From Prevotella sp. (GTDB taxonomy: Bacteria > Bacteroidota > Bacteroidia > Bacteroidales > Dysgonomonadaceae), in contig JAITVV010000095.1 in NCBI GenBank assembly GCA_031285625.1, positions 248,001 through 312,000 on the forward strand: a DNA stretch of 64,000 bases. Reading direction: 5' to 3'. The notes below the pieces were generated by a model. The model searched no databases. It saw only the letters and a program-made list of their open reading frames with translations, and was not told the origin of the DNA. The translations under genes and the position numbers were made by a program. Below, piece by piece: positions 9,297-18,872 of the stretch (position 1 is the first letter of the stretch; each line of letters begins with the position of its first letter).

Positions 9297-10103
9297 ATGA
9301 TAATAAAGGATAAAAAGCCGGACTTATTCGAAAAAACCGAGTGCAATATATGGACTGACCCATATATTCAGAAACAAATGCTTAAAGAGCATCTGAACTT
9401 CTCGTCTGACGCGGCAAGCAGGAAAAAGGAATCTATACAGAAAATTACAGATTTTATTCTGAAAAATACCTGTGCCGGAGGTAATCTGCTTGATCTTGGA
9501 TGCGGGCCTGGCCTGTATACTTCAATTTTTCACGACAAAGGTTATACCGTTACCGGAATAGATTTTAACAAGGCATCTATAGAGTATGCCAAGCAGGAAA
9601 ACCAAGATATCAATTACATATTAGGCGACTATATAGAAAGCTATCCGGAAGATAAATTCGATACGGCCATCATGATTTATTGTGATTTCGGAACTTTCTC
9701 CGATGCGGATCGTGACAAGCTGCTAAGAGATATTTTTCATTCCCTCAGCAAAGGCGGAAAGTTCATTTTTGATATCTTTACAGAAGAACTTACCCAAAGT
9801 AAGCAAGTTCCTAAAGATTGGGATTATGCCCCGACAGGAGGTTTCTGGAGCGAAAACGAATATTTGTTACTAGTCCAAACATTCCATTACCCCGAAAATA
9901 AAGCATTTGCCGAGCAATATAATTTACTGAGCGATGATAAGGTAAAACACTTTGTCGTTTGGAACAGATATTATAACGAACAGGAAATAACAGAGGTATT
10001 AAAAACTGTTGGTTTCGGGAATGTAACCATTCATAAAAATATAACAAACACTAATAATTTTACATCTGGAAACGAAATATTCGTTGTTGCCGAAAAAGAC
10101 TAG
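9297..10103 (+). CDS. Class I SAM-dependent methyltransferase
   Basis: About 268 residues from the ATG at 9297. An earlier in-frame ATG at 9246 would add 17 hydrophobic residues that do not fit the family, so the later start is preferred. The SAM-binding motif I is LLDLGCGPGLYTSIF, followed by the acidic motif II GIDFNKASIEYA and motif post-II NYILGDY. The substrate cannot be read from sequence; likeness is to the small-molecule Methyltransf_11/25 type. Single gene, divergent from the SUKH-like gene. It resembles the second methyltransferase in this window (22621-23334) only in the Rossmann core. Confidence 0.87.
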   Translation: MIIKDKKPDLFEKTECNIWTDPYIQKQMLKEHLNFSSDAASRKKESIQKITDFILKNTCAGGNLLDLGCGPGLYTSIFHDKGYTVTGIDFNKASIEYAKQENQDINYILGDYIESYPEDKFDTAIMIYCDFGTFSDADRDKLLRDIFHSLSKGGKFIFDIFTEELTQSKQVPKDWDYAPTGGFWSENEYLLLVQTFHYPENKAFAEQYNLLSDDKVKHFVVWNRYYNEQEITEVLKTVGFGNVTIHKNITNTNNFTSGNEIFVVAEKD

Positions 10104-10186
10104 GAAAATTTTAATAACTTTGAACTATCCTGACATTAAACAGCTTTTTTAAGCAGAAAACAAGAAACTAATTACATATTTATACT

Positions 10187-11062
10187 ATGGACACAAACTT
10201 TTCTATTACTGATTTATTCAAATATTGGGACACACTCACACAATATATAAATCCTGTCACCATCATACTTTGGGGAATCATAGGTGGAATAGTAGGCTTT
10301 GCTCTATTTGTAATTGTGGAAGCCATCCTGCGAAAAAGGATTCTTATTCGCCGACGCCACTGGAGCCTCAAATATCTGGCATATGCCTATATGGTATTTT
10401 TTCCGTTGCTGGGTGGATTCTGCTTCAGTCAATGGTTTGCCCTGCACCGTTGTAAGCAGGAACTTGTAAAAAATATTCCGACCTATCTGGGTGATGCTAA
10501 TTCGGCATTCAATACCTACCTGAAAGATGAAGTTATAAAGGTCATTGATGCAAGGCATCTTCAACTCTCCGGACATGAAATCATAGACAAAGCGGCAACT
10601 GTTGCCGGCAGCACGGTAAGTACACAACTCAAAGAAATATCCGCGACCAATGATACTACACTGACAGCCAAAGCATCTTCCTATCTTCTTAGTAAAGCCG
10701 CAGAAACCGAAGTGGTGAGAAACATGGCGGTATCGTATGTAGAAAAAAAGCTGGGAGAAACAGTGATGATGGACGAAAATATGACCAATGATGTATTAAA
10801 TGTCAAAGTAGAGAATATTCTTGAAGATGGAGTATTGAATACACTGCTCGAAAAATACATCAAAAATATATTTGGTGGTCTAAAGATGAACGTTGTACTT
10901 ATACTCCTCATCGGTCTGGTTATACCTGCAGCTGAAATCATTCTGGCACATTTTCTGGAAAAGAAACGTCTAAAAGCAGAAGCTGCTATTATACCTACTC
11001 CGGTAATGCCTCCGGCACCTTCTGTGCAAGCTATGGAAGAAGATAACCAACAGCCTGAGTGA
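10187..11062 (+). CDS. Hypothetical multi-pass membrane protein
   Basis: 291-residue protein with three likely transmembrane helices: about residues 25-47, 65-83 and 233-255. The middle 150 residues are a helical, non-membrane domain, and the tail is Pro-rich (PTPVMPPAPS). No family recognised. A -7-like box TAACTTTG lies at 10115-10122, 65 bp before the start. Followed by about 190 bp without a gene, then the terminator shared with the lrg genes. Confidence 0.75.
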   Translation: MDTNFSITDLFKYWDTLTQYINPVTIILWGIIGGIVGFALFVIVEAILRKRILIRRRHWSLKYLAYAYMVFFPLLGGFCFSQWFALHRCKQELVKNIPTYLGDANSAFNTYLKDEVIKVIDARHLQLSGHEIIDKAATVAGSTVSTQLKEISATNDTTLTAKASSYLLSKAAETEVVRNMAVSYVEKKLGETVMMDENMTNDVLNVKVENILEDGVLNTLLEKYIKNIFGGLKMNVVLILLIGLVIPAAEIILAHFLEKKRLKAEAAIIPTPVMPPAPSVQAMEEDNQQPE

Positions 11063-11252
11063 TATTTTTTTTAAATAGCTGATATTTTTCATAGGGTTTT
11101 TGTTTTCTGACCGATCTTAATAGATATAGGTCATTATTATCTATTGAGAACAAATCTTGGACGGAAAAGTACAATTCCGCTACGTTATAGATATGTCTTC
11201 TTTAAAATAAAGGTTTGGTTAATTAATAGGTTCGGAGGGTTGGTCACCCTAA

Positions 11253-11285
11253 AAAAAGGATGCTTAGGCTACAGGCATCCTTTTT
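11253..11285. terminator. Rho-independent terminator, bidirectional
   Basis: Perfect 11-bp stem (11253-11263 with 11275-11285) with A-runs on the left arm and T-runs on the right, so it can act in both directions. It lies 16 bp past the stop of the lrgB-like gene on the minus strand. Confidence 0.8.
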
Positions 11286-11300
11286 CATGTTATAATAATA

Positions 11301-11999
11301 CTACAATGCAGCAAACAACTGATGTACAATAGGGATAAGCAAAGCCGTCATAACTCCCATAAGCCCGATTGCCAGGCCACTGAGAGCACCTTCTATTACA
11401 CCCATCTCCATAGCTTTGGCTGTGCCCACACCGTGTGCTGAAGCTCCCATAGCCAAACCTTTGGCTACACTGCTTTTAATACCAAGCAGGCGTAGTATCG
11501 GAGGTCCTACAATACTACCGAATATACCACAAAACAAAACAATAACAGCAGTAAGTGATACATTTCCGCCCGATTGTTCGGCAATACTCATAGCAATAGG
11601 AGTAGTGACGGATTTTGGTTCGAGGCTGTGGATCAGCATTTCATCTGCACCTGTTATTTTAGCCAGCAGGATAACACTCATTATACCCACTATGCTTCCC
11701 ATAAAGATGGATGTAAGAATGGATACGACATTCCCCTTGAGGTATGACAGCTGCTCATACAAAACATATCCTAATGCCACTACGGATGGTCCCAGCATAA
11801 AACTTACAAACTGGCTGCCTTGCTCGAATGTTTTATAATCAATACCCGTAACTTTCAGGAAAATGATAATAATAGCAATGGCAATAATAAGAGGGTGCAG
11901 CAACCCCAGTTTTGTCTTTTTGAAAACCCATTGCCCAAACAGATAACTACCGAATATAAGCAACAGGATAAACTCGGTGGATTCAAATAATGTCCTCAT
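11301..11999 (-). CDS. lrgB: LrgB/CidB family membrane protein
   Basis: 232-residue membrane protein with about seven hydrophobic segments, partner of the CidA/LrgA holin-like protein. Family hallmarks are the segments LGPSVVALGYVLYEQ, SVTTPIAMSIAEQSGG and GASAHGVGTAKAMEMG. In other bacteria LrgAB/CidAB act on murein hydrolase control, and related proteins carry glycolate or pyruvate. It overlaps the upstream cidA/lrgA-like gene by four bases (11996-11999), so the two are translationally coupled. Confidence 0.93.
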   Translation of the reverse strand: MRTLFESTEFILLLIFGSYLFGQWVFKKTKLGLLHPLIIAIAIIIIFLKVTGIDYKTFEQGSQFVSFMLGPSVVALGYVLYEQLSYLKGNVVSILTSIFMGSIVGIMSVILLAKITGADEMLIHSLEPKSVTTPIAMSIAEQSGGNVSLTAVIVLFCGIFGSIVGPPILRLLGIKSSVAKGLAMGASAHGVGTAKAMEMGVIEGALSGLAIGLMGVMTALLIPIVHQLFAAL

Positions 12000-12343
12000 C
12001 TTTTCTTTCCCTCCATCCGTTGTTGAACAATAGCAACCACCACAATCACCAGAATAGTACTCACCGAACAGATAATAAGGATAGACATCCAGAATTTACT
12101 GATCAGCCCGTAAGAGCCCAACAGTCCGGCTCCAGCAGGAATAAAGAAAATAGCCATATTGCGGGTAAAGGCATTGGCCACATCTTGCACATAATCTGGT
12201 TTGATAGCTTTGAAGTAGAGACTGAGGAATAATAAGATCATTCCGATAATACTTCCGGGCACAAAACCGCTCATCAGGTAGCTGATTCCCTGTCCCAGAA
12301 AATAAAACAGAAGAATGATAAAGATACCTTTTACCATTTTCAT
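11996..12343 (-). CDS. lrgA: CidA/LrgA family holin-like membrane protein
   Basis: 115-residue protein with four predicted membrane helices and the family motif FVPGSIIGMILLFLSL near residue 30, followed by FFIPAGAGLL. Works with the coupled LrgB-like protein in control of cell-wall hydrolysis or small organic acid transport (family knowledge). First gene of the pair, with the promoter probably in the following 336-bp gap. Confidence 0.92.
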   Translation of the reverse strand: MKMVKGIFIILLFYFLGQGISYLMSGFVPGSIIGMILLFLSLYFKAIKPDYVQDVANAFTRNMAIFFIPAGAGLLGSYGLISKFWMSILIICSVSTILVIVVVAIVQQRMEGKKR

Positions 12344-12679
12344 ATTCGCAAATTTTTAATAGTGAAGCTCACATATCACTATAGTCACTTCACACGATAA
12401 CCTTCTTCTAATTAACCTGAGTGCAAAGGTAGATGTTTTTTTTGTTACTGATGAGGTTTAGTGTTTTTTTATTATGAATGTTTATACTGCTTTGTCATCT
12501 TGTATGCACAACTGTCGATAAATTAAACTTTTGCTTCATTTTATAGAATGTTTTTCAACTACAGATTCGTATTATTCTTTATTTTCACCCTATATTTGGG
12601 CTTTGTCCTAAAGTATACTCGTTAATGAGTGTTTATATGGATGTTGACGGAGAGCAAGGAGATTGATTTTATAACTGAT
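12344..12679. other. Intergenic region between lrgA and radC (336 bp)
   Basis: AT-rich divergent promoter region with no open frame that looks coding. A -7-like box TATATTTG is at 12591-12598 in the direction of radC, 82 bp before its start. No clear -33 partner, no hairpin and no repeat of the families found elsewhere in the window. Confidence 0.5.
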
Positions 12680-13378
12680 ATGGAAAACAAGCAAAAACTA
12701 AATATAAAAGACTGGGCCGAAGAAGACCGCCCCCGCGAGAAAATGTTGCTGAAAGGTGTAGCTGCGCTATCCGATGCCGAGTTGCTGGGTATCCTCATCG
12801 GATCGGGAAACAAAAACGAAACAGCTGTAGAATTAGCACAACGGATACTTCACAGTGCGGGTAATAACCTCAACGTCTTGGGAAAGCTTGAGATAAAAGA
12901 CCTTATCAAAAACTTTAACGGGATAGGAGAAGCCAAAGCAATAACTATTGTGGCTGCTCTGGAACTTGGCAAACGACGAAAACTGTCCGAAGCAGTTACA
13001 CAGCCTCAGATCACTTCCAGCGAGAGTGTTTATCAGATATTTCATCCCATACTGGCAGACCTCAAACACGAAGAAGTCTGGGTATTGCTACTCAACAGAG
13101 CCAATAAAGTGCTAAAAAAGATACAAGTAAGTAAAGGTGGCGTAGCCGGAACTGTAGTCGATATCCGCATGATTATGAAAGAGGCGATAGACTCCCTGGC
13201 ATCAGCCATGATTCTTTGCCACAATCATCCGTCCGGCAACTCACAACCCAGCGGAGATGACGATCAGATTACAAAACGGCTCAAAGAGGCCGGTTACCTG
13301 ATGGATATCCGCCTGCTAGATCATGTTATCGTTTGCGATCACTCCTATTATAGCTATATGGACAAAGGAAAATTATAA
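12680..13378 (+). CDS. radC: RadC family JAB-domain protein
   Basis: 232 residues from the ATG at 12680. An earlier in-frame start at 12629 would add residues that do not match the family. The N-terminal helix-hairpin-helix region (LGKLEIKDLIKNFNGIGEAKA) precedes a JAMM/MPN+ metal site with HNHPSGNSQPSGDD near the C-terminus, which gives both His and the Asp ligand. The role in DNA repair is doubtful in the literature; many copies sit on mobile elements, but this one looks chromosomal. It ends 2 bp before the next gene starts, so they may share a transcript. Confidence 0.93.
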   Translation: MENKQKLNIKDWAEEDRPREKMLLKGVAALSDAELLGILIGSGNKNETAVELAQRILHSAGNNLNVLGKLEIKDLIKNFNGIGEAKAITIVAALELGKRRKLSEAVTQPQITSSESVYQIFHPILADLKHEEVWVLLLNRANKVLKKIQVSKGGVAGTVVDIRMIMKEAIDSLASAMILCHNHPSGNSQPSGDDDQITKRLKEAGYLMDIRLLDHVIVCDHSYYSYMDKGKL

Positions 13379-13379
13379 G

Positions 13380-13943
13380 ATGAGACTAACAGCCATTATA
13401 TTATTATTCACTATTTCAATGTCCTTTTACGGACAAGCCGTGTTTCTGGACGATGAAGAATCGGAATGCATCTTTATCGGCAGTGTTTCAGATACCTCAG
13501 TAAAAGTATGGAACAAAAACAAAGAAGCTATTGAGTGGAAAACCATAGCACAGATCGGGCTATGGGATCATTTACAATCCACAGCCTTTACTTCAACAGT
13601 ATTTGATGCAGGGCTTTCTTTCCATGCCGAAGGAGATGAACCGTTCTGGGGAGCAGAGATCAAAAGAGATTCCTTAATATTTGTAGATCCCGATACGGGC
13701 AACAAAGTTTCCTATAAACTTAAAATAGATGTTAACGACTTTATAGATAACAGTTTCTCATTTATGTTCAGCTGCAATGATGAAAACATCTATGGCTTGG
13801 TAAGGGGATACTCCTATTATCCAAAAGAATTGAGAGTATGCGAACTCTGTATTTGTGAAGAAACATCTCTATACGAAGTATTCATCATTTACAAAGGACA
13901 TCTGTATAAAGGGTGTGCCAAAATAGAAACAACCAATAGGTAA
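13380..13943 (+). CDS. Secreted protein with G-D-EPFW motif (META/COG3650-like)
   Basis: 187 residues from the ATG at 13380; an upstream start at 13323 lies inside radC. A signal peptide covers about residues 1-18, cut after FYGQA. The segment FHAEGDEPFWGAEI matches the G-N/D-EPFW motif seen in META-domain and COG3650 periplasmic proteins. The domain is about 110 residues and carries several cysteines near the end (CELCICEE). Function unknown. It starts only 2 bp after the radC stop codon. Confidence 0.7.
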   Translation: MRLTAIILLFTISMSFYGQAVFLDDEESECIFIGSVSDTSVKVWNKNKEAIEWKTIAQIGLWDHLQSTAFTSTVFDAGLSFHAEGDEPFWGAEIKRDSLIFVDPDTGNKVSYKLKIDVNDFIDNSFSFMFSCNDENIYGLVRGYSYYPKELRVCELCICEETSLYEVFIIYKGHLYKGCAKIETTNR

Positions 13944-14112
13944 CCGGATGTGTTAAAACATTCTCTTTTTGACAAGTATATCAATCTTTAAATATAAACC
14001 GTCAAATAAGCATACCATTACCAAATAAAAATTCTATATTTGTAACTGATCTTAACAGAGATGCTCCGTGCCGGAGATAAACTTAACAAATGCCTGAAAA
14101 AATTAACTTATT

Positions 14113-14925
14113 ATGAAAAAATTATTTTATTTATTCTTCACAGTTCTTCTGTTGGCCGGTTTCGTATCATGTAGTGACGACGATGATAATAGCATAAAAT
14201 TTTATGTTGCCGAATCTTACAATGCAGAGGGCACTCCTAATCTGGTACTGGCAGAATCTTTGTCTGCAAATATAGGTTCGGGTCGCGATATTTATATCAA
14301 AGGAGGAAACGGAACTTATACTGTTACCTCAGACAATGATAATATAGCTGTTGTAGAACCGTATGCTGAGGTATCGAATACATTTTTCATTTCTACAAAA
14401 AAGGAATTAGGATCTACTACAATCCGGGTTAAAGATGGTAACAATATTCAGGCCTCGATTACTATATCTGTAAACCGCTATAAAATACAATATTCGGTAG
14501 CAGAAGCTTATACATATATTGAACTGAAAGAAGGAATTACTCTGGATGAGAATATAAAGAAAGAAATAGAAGATGAAATAGCAGAGCGTGTAATCCCTGT
14601 TGGTAATGCATTAACTTTAACATACGACAAACCGGGGTCGGGAGACCTGAGTATTACTAAAAGCGGTACTTCGGTGTATACAGGAACTTTTATCGAAACA
14701 AAAAATGAAGAGAAAAGTTGGTTTAATATTGATGCAAAATATAACAATAACGAATTCCACTATCTTGTTACAAGACTTGAAAATCTGATTAAAAAGTCTA
14801 CAGGTCCTGTTTATTTAGATCTGGTAGAAGATATGACAGATGTGTATAAGGAAAAATATCCGGATGCAAATCTGACAAAAGTATATGCAGTAATGAATGT
14901 TCTGTATACTTATAATCCTCAGTAA
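14113..14925 (+). CDS. Lipoprotein with Ig-like domain
   Basis: 270-residue SPII lipoprotein: lipobox GFVSC followed by an Asp-rich tether (SDDDDN), the usual Bacteroidetes surface-export type signal. The first 100 mature residues form a beta-rich domain with the pattern of a bacterial Ig-like (BIG2-type) fold (GNGTYTVTSDNDNIAVV, then TTIRVKDGNNIQASITISV). The rest is mixed helix and strand with no family recognised. A TATATTTG -7-like box is at 14035-14042. Single gene. Confidence 0.75.
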   Translation: MKKLFYLFFTVLLLAGFVSCSDDDDNSIKFYVAESYNAEGTPNLVLAESLSANIGSGRDIYIKGGNGTYTVTSDNDNIAVVEPYAEVSNTFFISTKKELGSTTIRVKDGNNIQASITISVNRYKIQYSVAEAYTYIELKEGITLDENIKKEIEDEIAERVIPVGNALTLTYDKPGSGDLSITKSGTSVYTGTFIETKNEEKSWFNIDAKYNNNEFHYLVTRLENLIKKSTGPVYLDLVEDMTDVYKEKYPDANLTKVYAVMNVLYTYNPQ

Positions 14926-15070
14926 TTTAAGTTTAGTTACTATATATTGTTAGGAACACAACTTTACGGCTTGTGTCGGAAAATGTAGCTTGTTTGACTA
15001 TATATCGAAAATTTAGTACGTAAACAATCAACCTTCCGGCACAAGTTTGCTATACAAAGAGATAACAGAA

Positions 15071-15523
15071 ATGGAAAAAACAGCCTCCCAAATACAGAAA
15101 GAACGAATAGAAGAAATAGAGCATAGAGCTTCACAATTATTAGATAAATGCAATACGGTAACACTTGCCTCGATCAACGAAAATGGCTACCCGCGCATAT
15201 GTGCCATATCGAAGATAAGATCGAATGGTTTTAAGGAGATTTACTTTATCACCTCTAAACGATCGAAATATAATGGCAAAATGACACACTTTGAGAATAA
15301 TCCCAAAGCCAGTGTTTGTTACTTCTTCGAAGGAGATAGTGTAAGCCTTATCGGCAATATTGAGATAATAAAAGATACAGAATTGCAAAGCCAGCTCTGG
15401 CGCGAATCCGACAGGCGTTTCTTTAGTAAAGGTATAGAAGATCCTAAGTTCAGGCTATTACGCTTCCGCACTATAGAGGCTACCTTTTGGATAGAAGGAA
15501 AGTTCAGAACATGTAAGTATTAA
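15071..15523 (+). CDS. Pyridoxamine 5'-phosphate oxidase-like flavin-binding protein
   Basis: 150 residues from the ATG at 15071. Split-barrel FMN-binding fold with the typical strands TVTLASINENGYPRICAI, then EIYFITSKRSKYNGKM and KASVCYFFEGDSVSLIG. Matches general stress protein 26/PPOX-like proteins, which bind FMN, F420 or haem; the true substrate is unknown. Single gene. It ends 19 bp before the convergent aspartyl protease gene. Confidence 0.87.
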   Translation: MEKTASQIQKERIEEIEHRASQLLDKCNTVTLASINENGYPRICAISKIRSNGFKEIYFITSKRSKYNGKMTHFENNPKASVCYFFEGDSVSLIGNIEIIKDTELQSQLWRESDRRFFSKGIEDPKFRLLRFRTIEATFWIEGKFRTCKY

Positions 15524-15542
15524 CATGTAATTGAACTCGCAA

Positions 15543-16832
15543 CTACTTCTCTATCTTAAAAAACATTTTTCTGAAATTGAAGATCACTTTATCAAACTTA
15601 TTGATAAAGTCTGTGCCAAGTGTACCATCACGTTCTCCTATCATCAGCGGTTCGGTAAGTACTGTAACATTAGGTAATATACAATGGGTATTGGCTATCG
15701 ACAGGGTAAACTCTGGTATCTTATACGATGGTATGCGCTTAGCACCGCCAAATCCACCGATACCTATCGAATCTTTTTTACCGGTAGATTCTACCTGTTG
15801 TTTGTTTTCGTTGTAATATTTTGCTGACAGGATGATACCACCACCAGTATCGAAGTGAAACTGTAGCTTTTTATTATCCGCTGTAGCTTCAATATATGGT
15901 TGCCCGTTGAGGAGCACAAGATTCCTCCCAGTGGGCGGAACATCCGATTCTTTAGCCGGAAATACAATTTTCCGTTCTTTTGGGTAAATCTGGAATTCCC
16001 CTATCTGGTCCATAAAATATCGTCCCAGCACAGCACTAACACGCCCGATAACGCTATCCTTATAGGTGATCTCGGCTTTGTCTGCAACCAGAAACGATAT
16101 ATTCTTATACACAATATCCCCGATTTTAAGACTGTCTACGAAGCCTATCTTGGTATACGCCGAATGAGTTACTCCTCCTGTAAGTATAGAATCTCCAATA
16201 ATACGTATACCGTTCTCTTTTGCGAAATCCATGGATACAAACCCCTGGCTGTCTGCTCCGGTATCGAAGATAAAAGGTGATTGTTTACCATTTATTTCAA
16301 CATCTATCCTAATCTGGTTTATCGTATCTTTTAAGATTGGAATCGTACAATCTTTATCGGGCCTGATAATTTCACTTTTGGGATAGTTTTTGAGTATTTG
16401 CGCTTTTTTGTTTAGTTCTCTGAGTGCTGATATGGTCTGTGGCTGGGCATAGGTAATTACATCGGGCTGCCCCAATAAGCCGCTCAAGGTGTTTGCGGCT
16501 TCTGTGTACCTTCCCAGCTTCAGCAGGTTGTTGCTCTGCAGGGCTATCATGCCCAGTATATTCTCAAATCCGAGCTCTGCCTGTAGGTTCTGGACTATGT
16601 AACCAACTGTTTCTACTGCATCTGCCGGATCACTAAATGCATCTTCGAGTAATGCCTTTCCCAGATATTTGAGAGCCGGGTGAAGGCTGTCTTTTACTAA
16701 CGGATATTGCCTGTCCAATTCAAAGTAATCGGTATTATTTATCAGTGTACCTATTCTTTCATCAGGGCTTTGACCAAGAATATTCACTGATATGAATATG
16801 AAAAACATGAATATAGCAACAGGCTTTCTCAT
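15543..16832 (-). CDS. Retropepsin-like aspartyl protease with two catalytic motifs
   Basis: 429-residue exported protein with a signal peptide (about residues 1-20). A helical TPR-like region covers residues 25-150. Two tandem retropepsin-like domains follow, each with an active-site triplet: FIFDTGADSQG near residue 190 and FHFDTGGGIILS near residue 325. Both halves keep the DTG signature, so one chain can make the complete two-lobe active site. Probably periplasmic. It is divergent from the acyltransferase gene. Substrate unknown. Confidence 0.88.
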   Translation of the reverse strand: MRKPVAIFMFFIFISVNILGQSPDERIGTLINNTDYFELDRQYPLVKDSLHPALKYLGKALLEDAFSDPADAVETVGYIVQNLQAELGFENILGMIALQSNNLLKLGRYTEAANTLSGLLGQPDVITYAQPQTISALRELNKKAQILKNYPKSEIIRPDKDCTIPILKDTINQIRIDVEINGKQSPFIFDTGADSQGFVSMDFAKENGIRIIGDSILTGGVTHSAYTKIGFVDSLKIGDIVYKNISFLVADKAEITYKDSVIGRVSAVLGRYFMDQIGEFQIYPKERKIVFPAKESDVPPTGRNLVLLNGQPYIEATADNKKLQFHFDTGGGIILSAKYYNENKQQVESTGKKDSIGIGGFGGAKRIPSYKIPEFTLSIANTHCILPNVTVLTEPLMIGERDGTLGTDFINKFDKVIFNFRKMFFKIEK

Positions 16833-16933
16833 GATATTTACTTTTATTACTCTAAATTTAGTAAATATTTTAATTCAGAATAATAATTTTGTTCTTTTGC
16901 CTTAACTTTATACCACTAATATATGATGCTCCG

Positions 16934-18025
16934 ATGACCGACAACAACATACTGCAGTCTAAAACTATAAGCTATCTTCGTTTTCCGCTGATAGTAGTTG
17001 TTGTACTTGCACACTCTTCTCTGGCATCCTTTACCATACAGGGCGAAGATGTAGGTACACAGGCAGTATATCCTGTGTATGAAGGCATTGGGTATTATAT
17101 CACCTGGGTATTCGGACAGATTATTATTCCCACCTTCTTTTTTATATCGGGCTTTTTGTTTTTCCTGAAGGTTAAGGAATGGAATGCAGACGTTTATAAA
17201 ACCAAAATGAAACGACGCTTCCGCTCGTTGGTTATCCCCTATCTGTTCTGGAATCTTCTGGCACTCACATTATTCTTCATTGCCGAAAACCTGCCCTATA
17301 TCTCCGGTCTTTTTTCGGGCAACTATATGCAGATTAAAGATTATGGCATCAAAGAATTTATGATGGCATTCTGGGTAAAAGAAGGCGGGGTAGCACAGTC
17401 TCCTTTCCTGTACCCGTTTTGGTTTATCCGCGACCTTATCGTTATATCGGCATTGTCTCCTTTGGTATATCTGGTAGTACGTTATCTCAAATTAGTTGGC
17501 CTGGCAGTATTGTTTACTTTATGGTATTTCGACGCGTTTAATATCACCGGGTTGGGTACGGCAGGTATTTTCTTTTTTTCAGCAGGAGCATATCTGGGAC
17601 TCAATAAGATAAACCTCATCACCTTATTCAATAAGCTGTATTATCCTTCTATGTTTTATCCGACACTATCTGTTATTGTTTTGATTACCAGAGATTATTG
17701 GTTCAATCAGTATATCCACTATATTGGTATCCTGCTTGGTATTATATTCATATTCAATATCGCTTCGTCTGGTATCCGCCACAACAAGCTACGTATGCCT
17801 GTATTCTTTGCCAATGCCAGCTTCTTTGTATATGCCACCCACGAGCCCTGGTTGCTGCTGATAAAGAAGTTTTCTTTCTATATATTTCAGCCTTCTGCAG
17901 AAGTCTCTTACATTCTGCTGTTTATCGTTCCTGCCCTGCTTATAATAGGGCTGTCACTGGCTGCTTATTATATCATGAGTAAGTATATGCCCCGTTTTTT
18001 GAATATAGTAACGGGAGGTCGCTAA
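16934..18025 (+). CDS. Acyltransferase family 3 membrane protein
   Basis: 363 residues from the ATG at 16934. The upstream start at 16889 is less likely because it leaves little room for a promoter; a TAATTTTG box at 16884-16891 fits the later start. About ten membrane helices. The N-terminal motif SYLRFPLIVVVVLAHSS carries the His typical of the family, and FWFIRDLIVISALSPL is the second signature. The group O-acylates sugars, glycans or lipids at the inner membrane. The acceptor is not visible from sequence. Confidence 0.88.
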   Translation: MTDNNILQSKTISYLRFPLIVVVVLAHSSLASFTIQGEDVGTQAVYPVYEGIGYYITWVFGQIIIPTFFFISGFLFFLKVKEWNADVYKTKMKRRFRSLVIPYLFWNLLALTLFFIAENLPYISGLFSGNYMQIKDYGIKEFMMAFWVKEGGVAQSPFLYPFWFIRDLIVISALSPLVYLVVRYLKLVGLAVLFTLWYFDAFNITGLGTAGIFFFSAGAYLGLNKINLITLFNKLYYPSMFYPTLSVIVLITRDYWFNQYIHYIGILLGIIFIFNIASSGIRHNKLRMPVFFANASFFVYATHEPWLLLIKKFSFYIFQPSAEVSYILLFIVPALLIIGLSLAAYYIMSKYMPRFLNIVTGGR

Positions 18026-18593
18026 TCGGTATTAAAAACGATAAATAAAAACTTCTATTTCTTTTAACTGCGCGCAATCACAGATTGCTTACCTTCCTTT
18101 TGGCCTAAGCCCCAAAAGGAAGCAAAAATGCTTTTGTGCCACACTTCGTCAGCCGACCCGTTAACGTGTCCAACAGCTAAACGGAAGAAATACTTATGCT
18201 CTGATAACCTTCCGTTTTTTTAGCTGTTGAACCCGACAGGTGCCCGTCTGAGAAGTAAACGGCACTAGCTACCGCACAACAAGGATTTCACTCTTTCACT
18301 TATTGTCGCTTTGCGTTTTCGGCCTCTGTTCCACAGGCGGGATACCCAATCCGCGAGTGGAGGCGTAGAGCAAAATACGAACGTTGTTATGCGGTACTGA
18401 TGATAGATCGAAAGATGGCTCCGTATTTATTTTGCTCAGCCGTAACTGCGGTTTTGGGTCGCCGAGGAATAAAGCCTTGATTTTTGTAACTTTTTATCAA
18501 GAAAAAGTTAATAAAATAGAACGTTTTTATATTCAACTGCTAGTATTATTTATCTAAAACTGTCAAGTGAAAAATACAAAATTATCTTATTGT
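18026..18593. other. Non-coding stretch with a large hairpin, likely dispersed element
   Basis: About 540 bp without a credible gene. It holds a long imperfect inverted repeat: about 18168-18184 pairs with 18209-18229, differing by a T insertion, around a 24-base loop. There is a second small palindrome (CTTCCTTTTGG / CCAAAAGGAAG) near 18091-18120. Base composition is more GC-rich than the flanks. On the minus strand it holds an open stretch of about 65 codons ending near 18300, without a clear start. I recall similar blocks between genes in other Bacteroidales, so it may be a repeated element, but this was not checked. Confidence 0.45.
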
Positions 18594-18872
18594 ATGAATA
18601 CATTAATGATAATAATAATCCTGCTTGCATCTGTAGTTGCATCCCTGTATTGGGGAATAGTACTGTCTGTAAAACTCCCTTTGTGGGACAGGCGGTTCAA
18701 TCGCAAACCATTCAATTGCAGGCCTTGCCTGACATTTCATCTGGTTGCGACATCCGGCAGCTTGTTTGCTCTATTGTTACTATCGGTAGAACTATTTCTG
18801 GCAGGTATTGCAACAGCTTTCACCGTATTTTTCATTGTAAGATATATTGATAATAAAAAAGTAATAAAATGA
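18594..18872 (+). CDS. Small hypothetical membrane protein, first gene of terminase operon
   Basis: 92 residues from ATG 18594; a GTG start at 18567 would add nine residues. Three hydrophobic segments: residues 1-22, about 45-65 and 66-85. No family recognised. Its stop overlaps the ATG of the next gene (ATGA at 18869-18872). The coupling with a phage-type terminase gene suggests phage or mobile-element origin. Confidence 0.65.
   Translation: MNTLMIIIILLASVVASLYWGIVLSVKLPLWDRRFNRKPFNCRPCLTFHLVATSGSLFALLLLSVELFLAGIATAFTVFFIVRYIDNKKVIK

Noticed and set aside
12622-12813. Minus frame antisense to the start of radC
   Set aside because: Overlaps the start of radC and shows no protein-like pattern.
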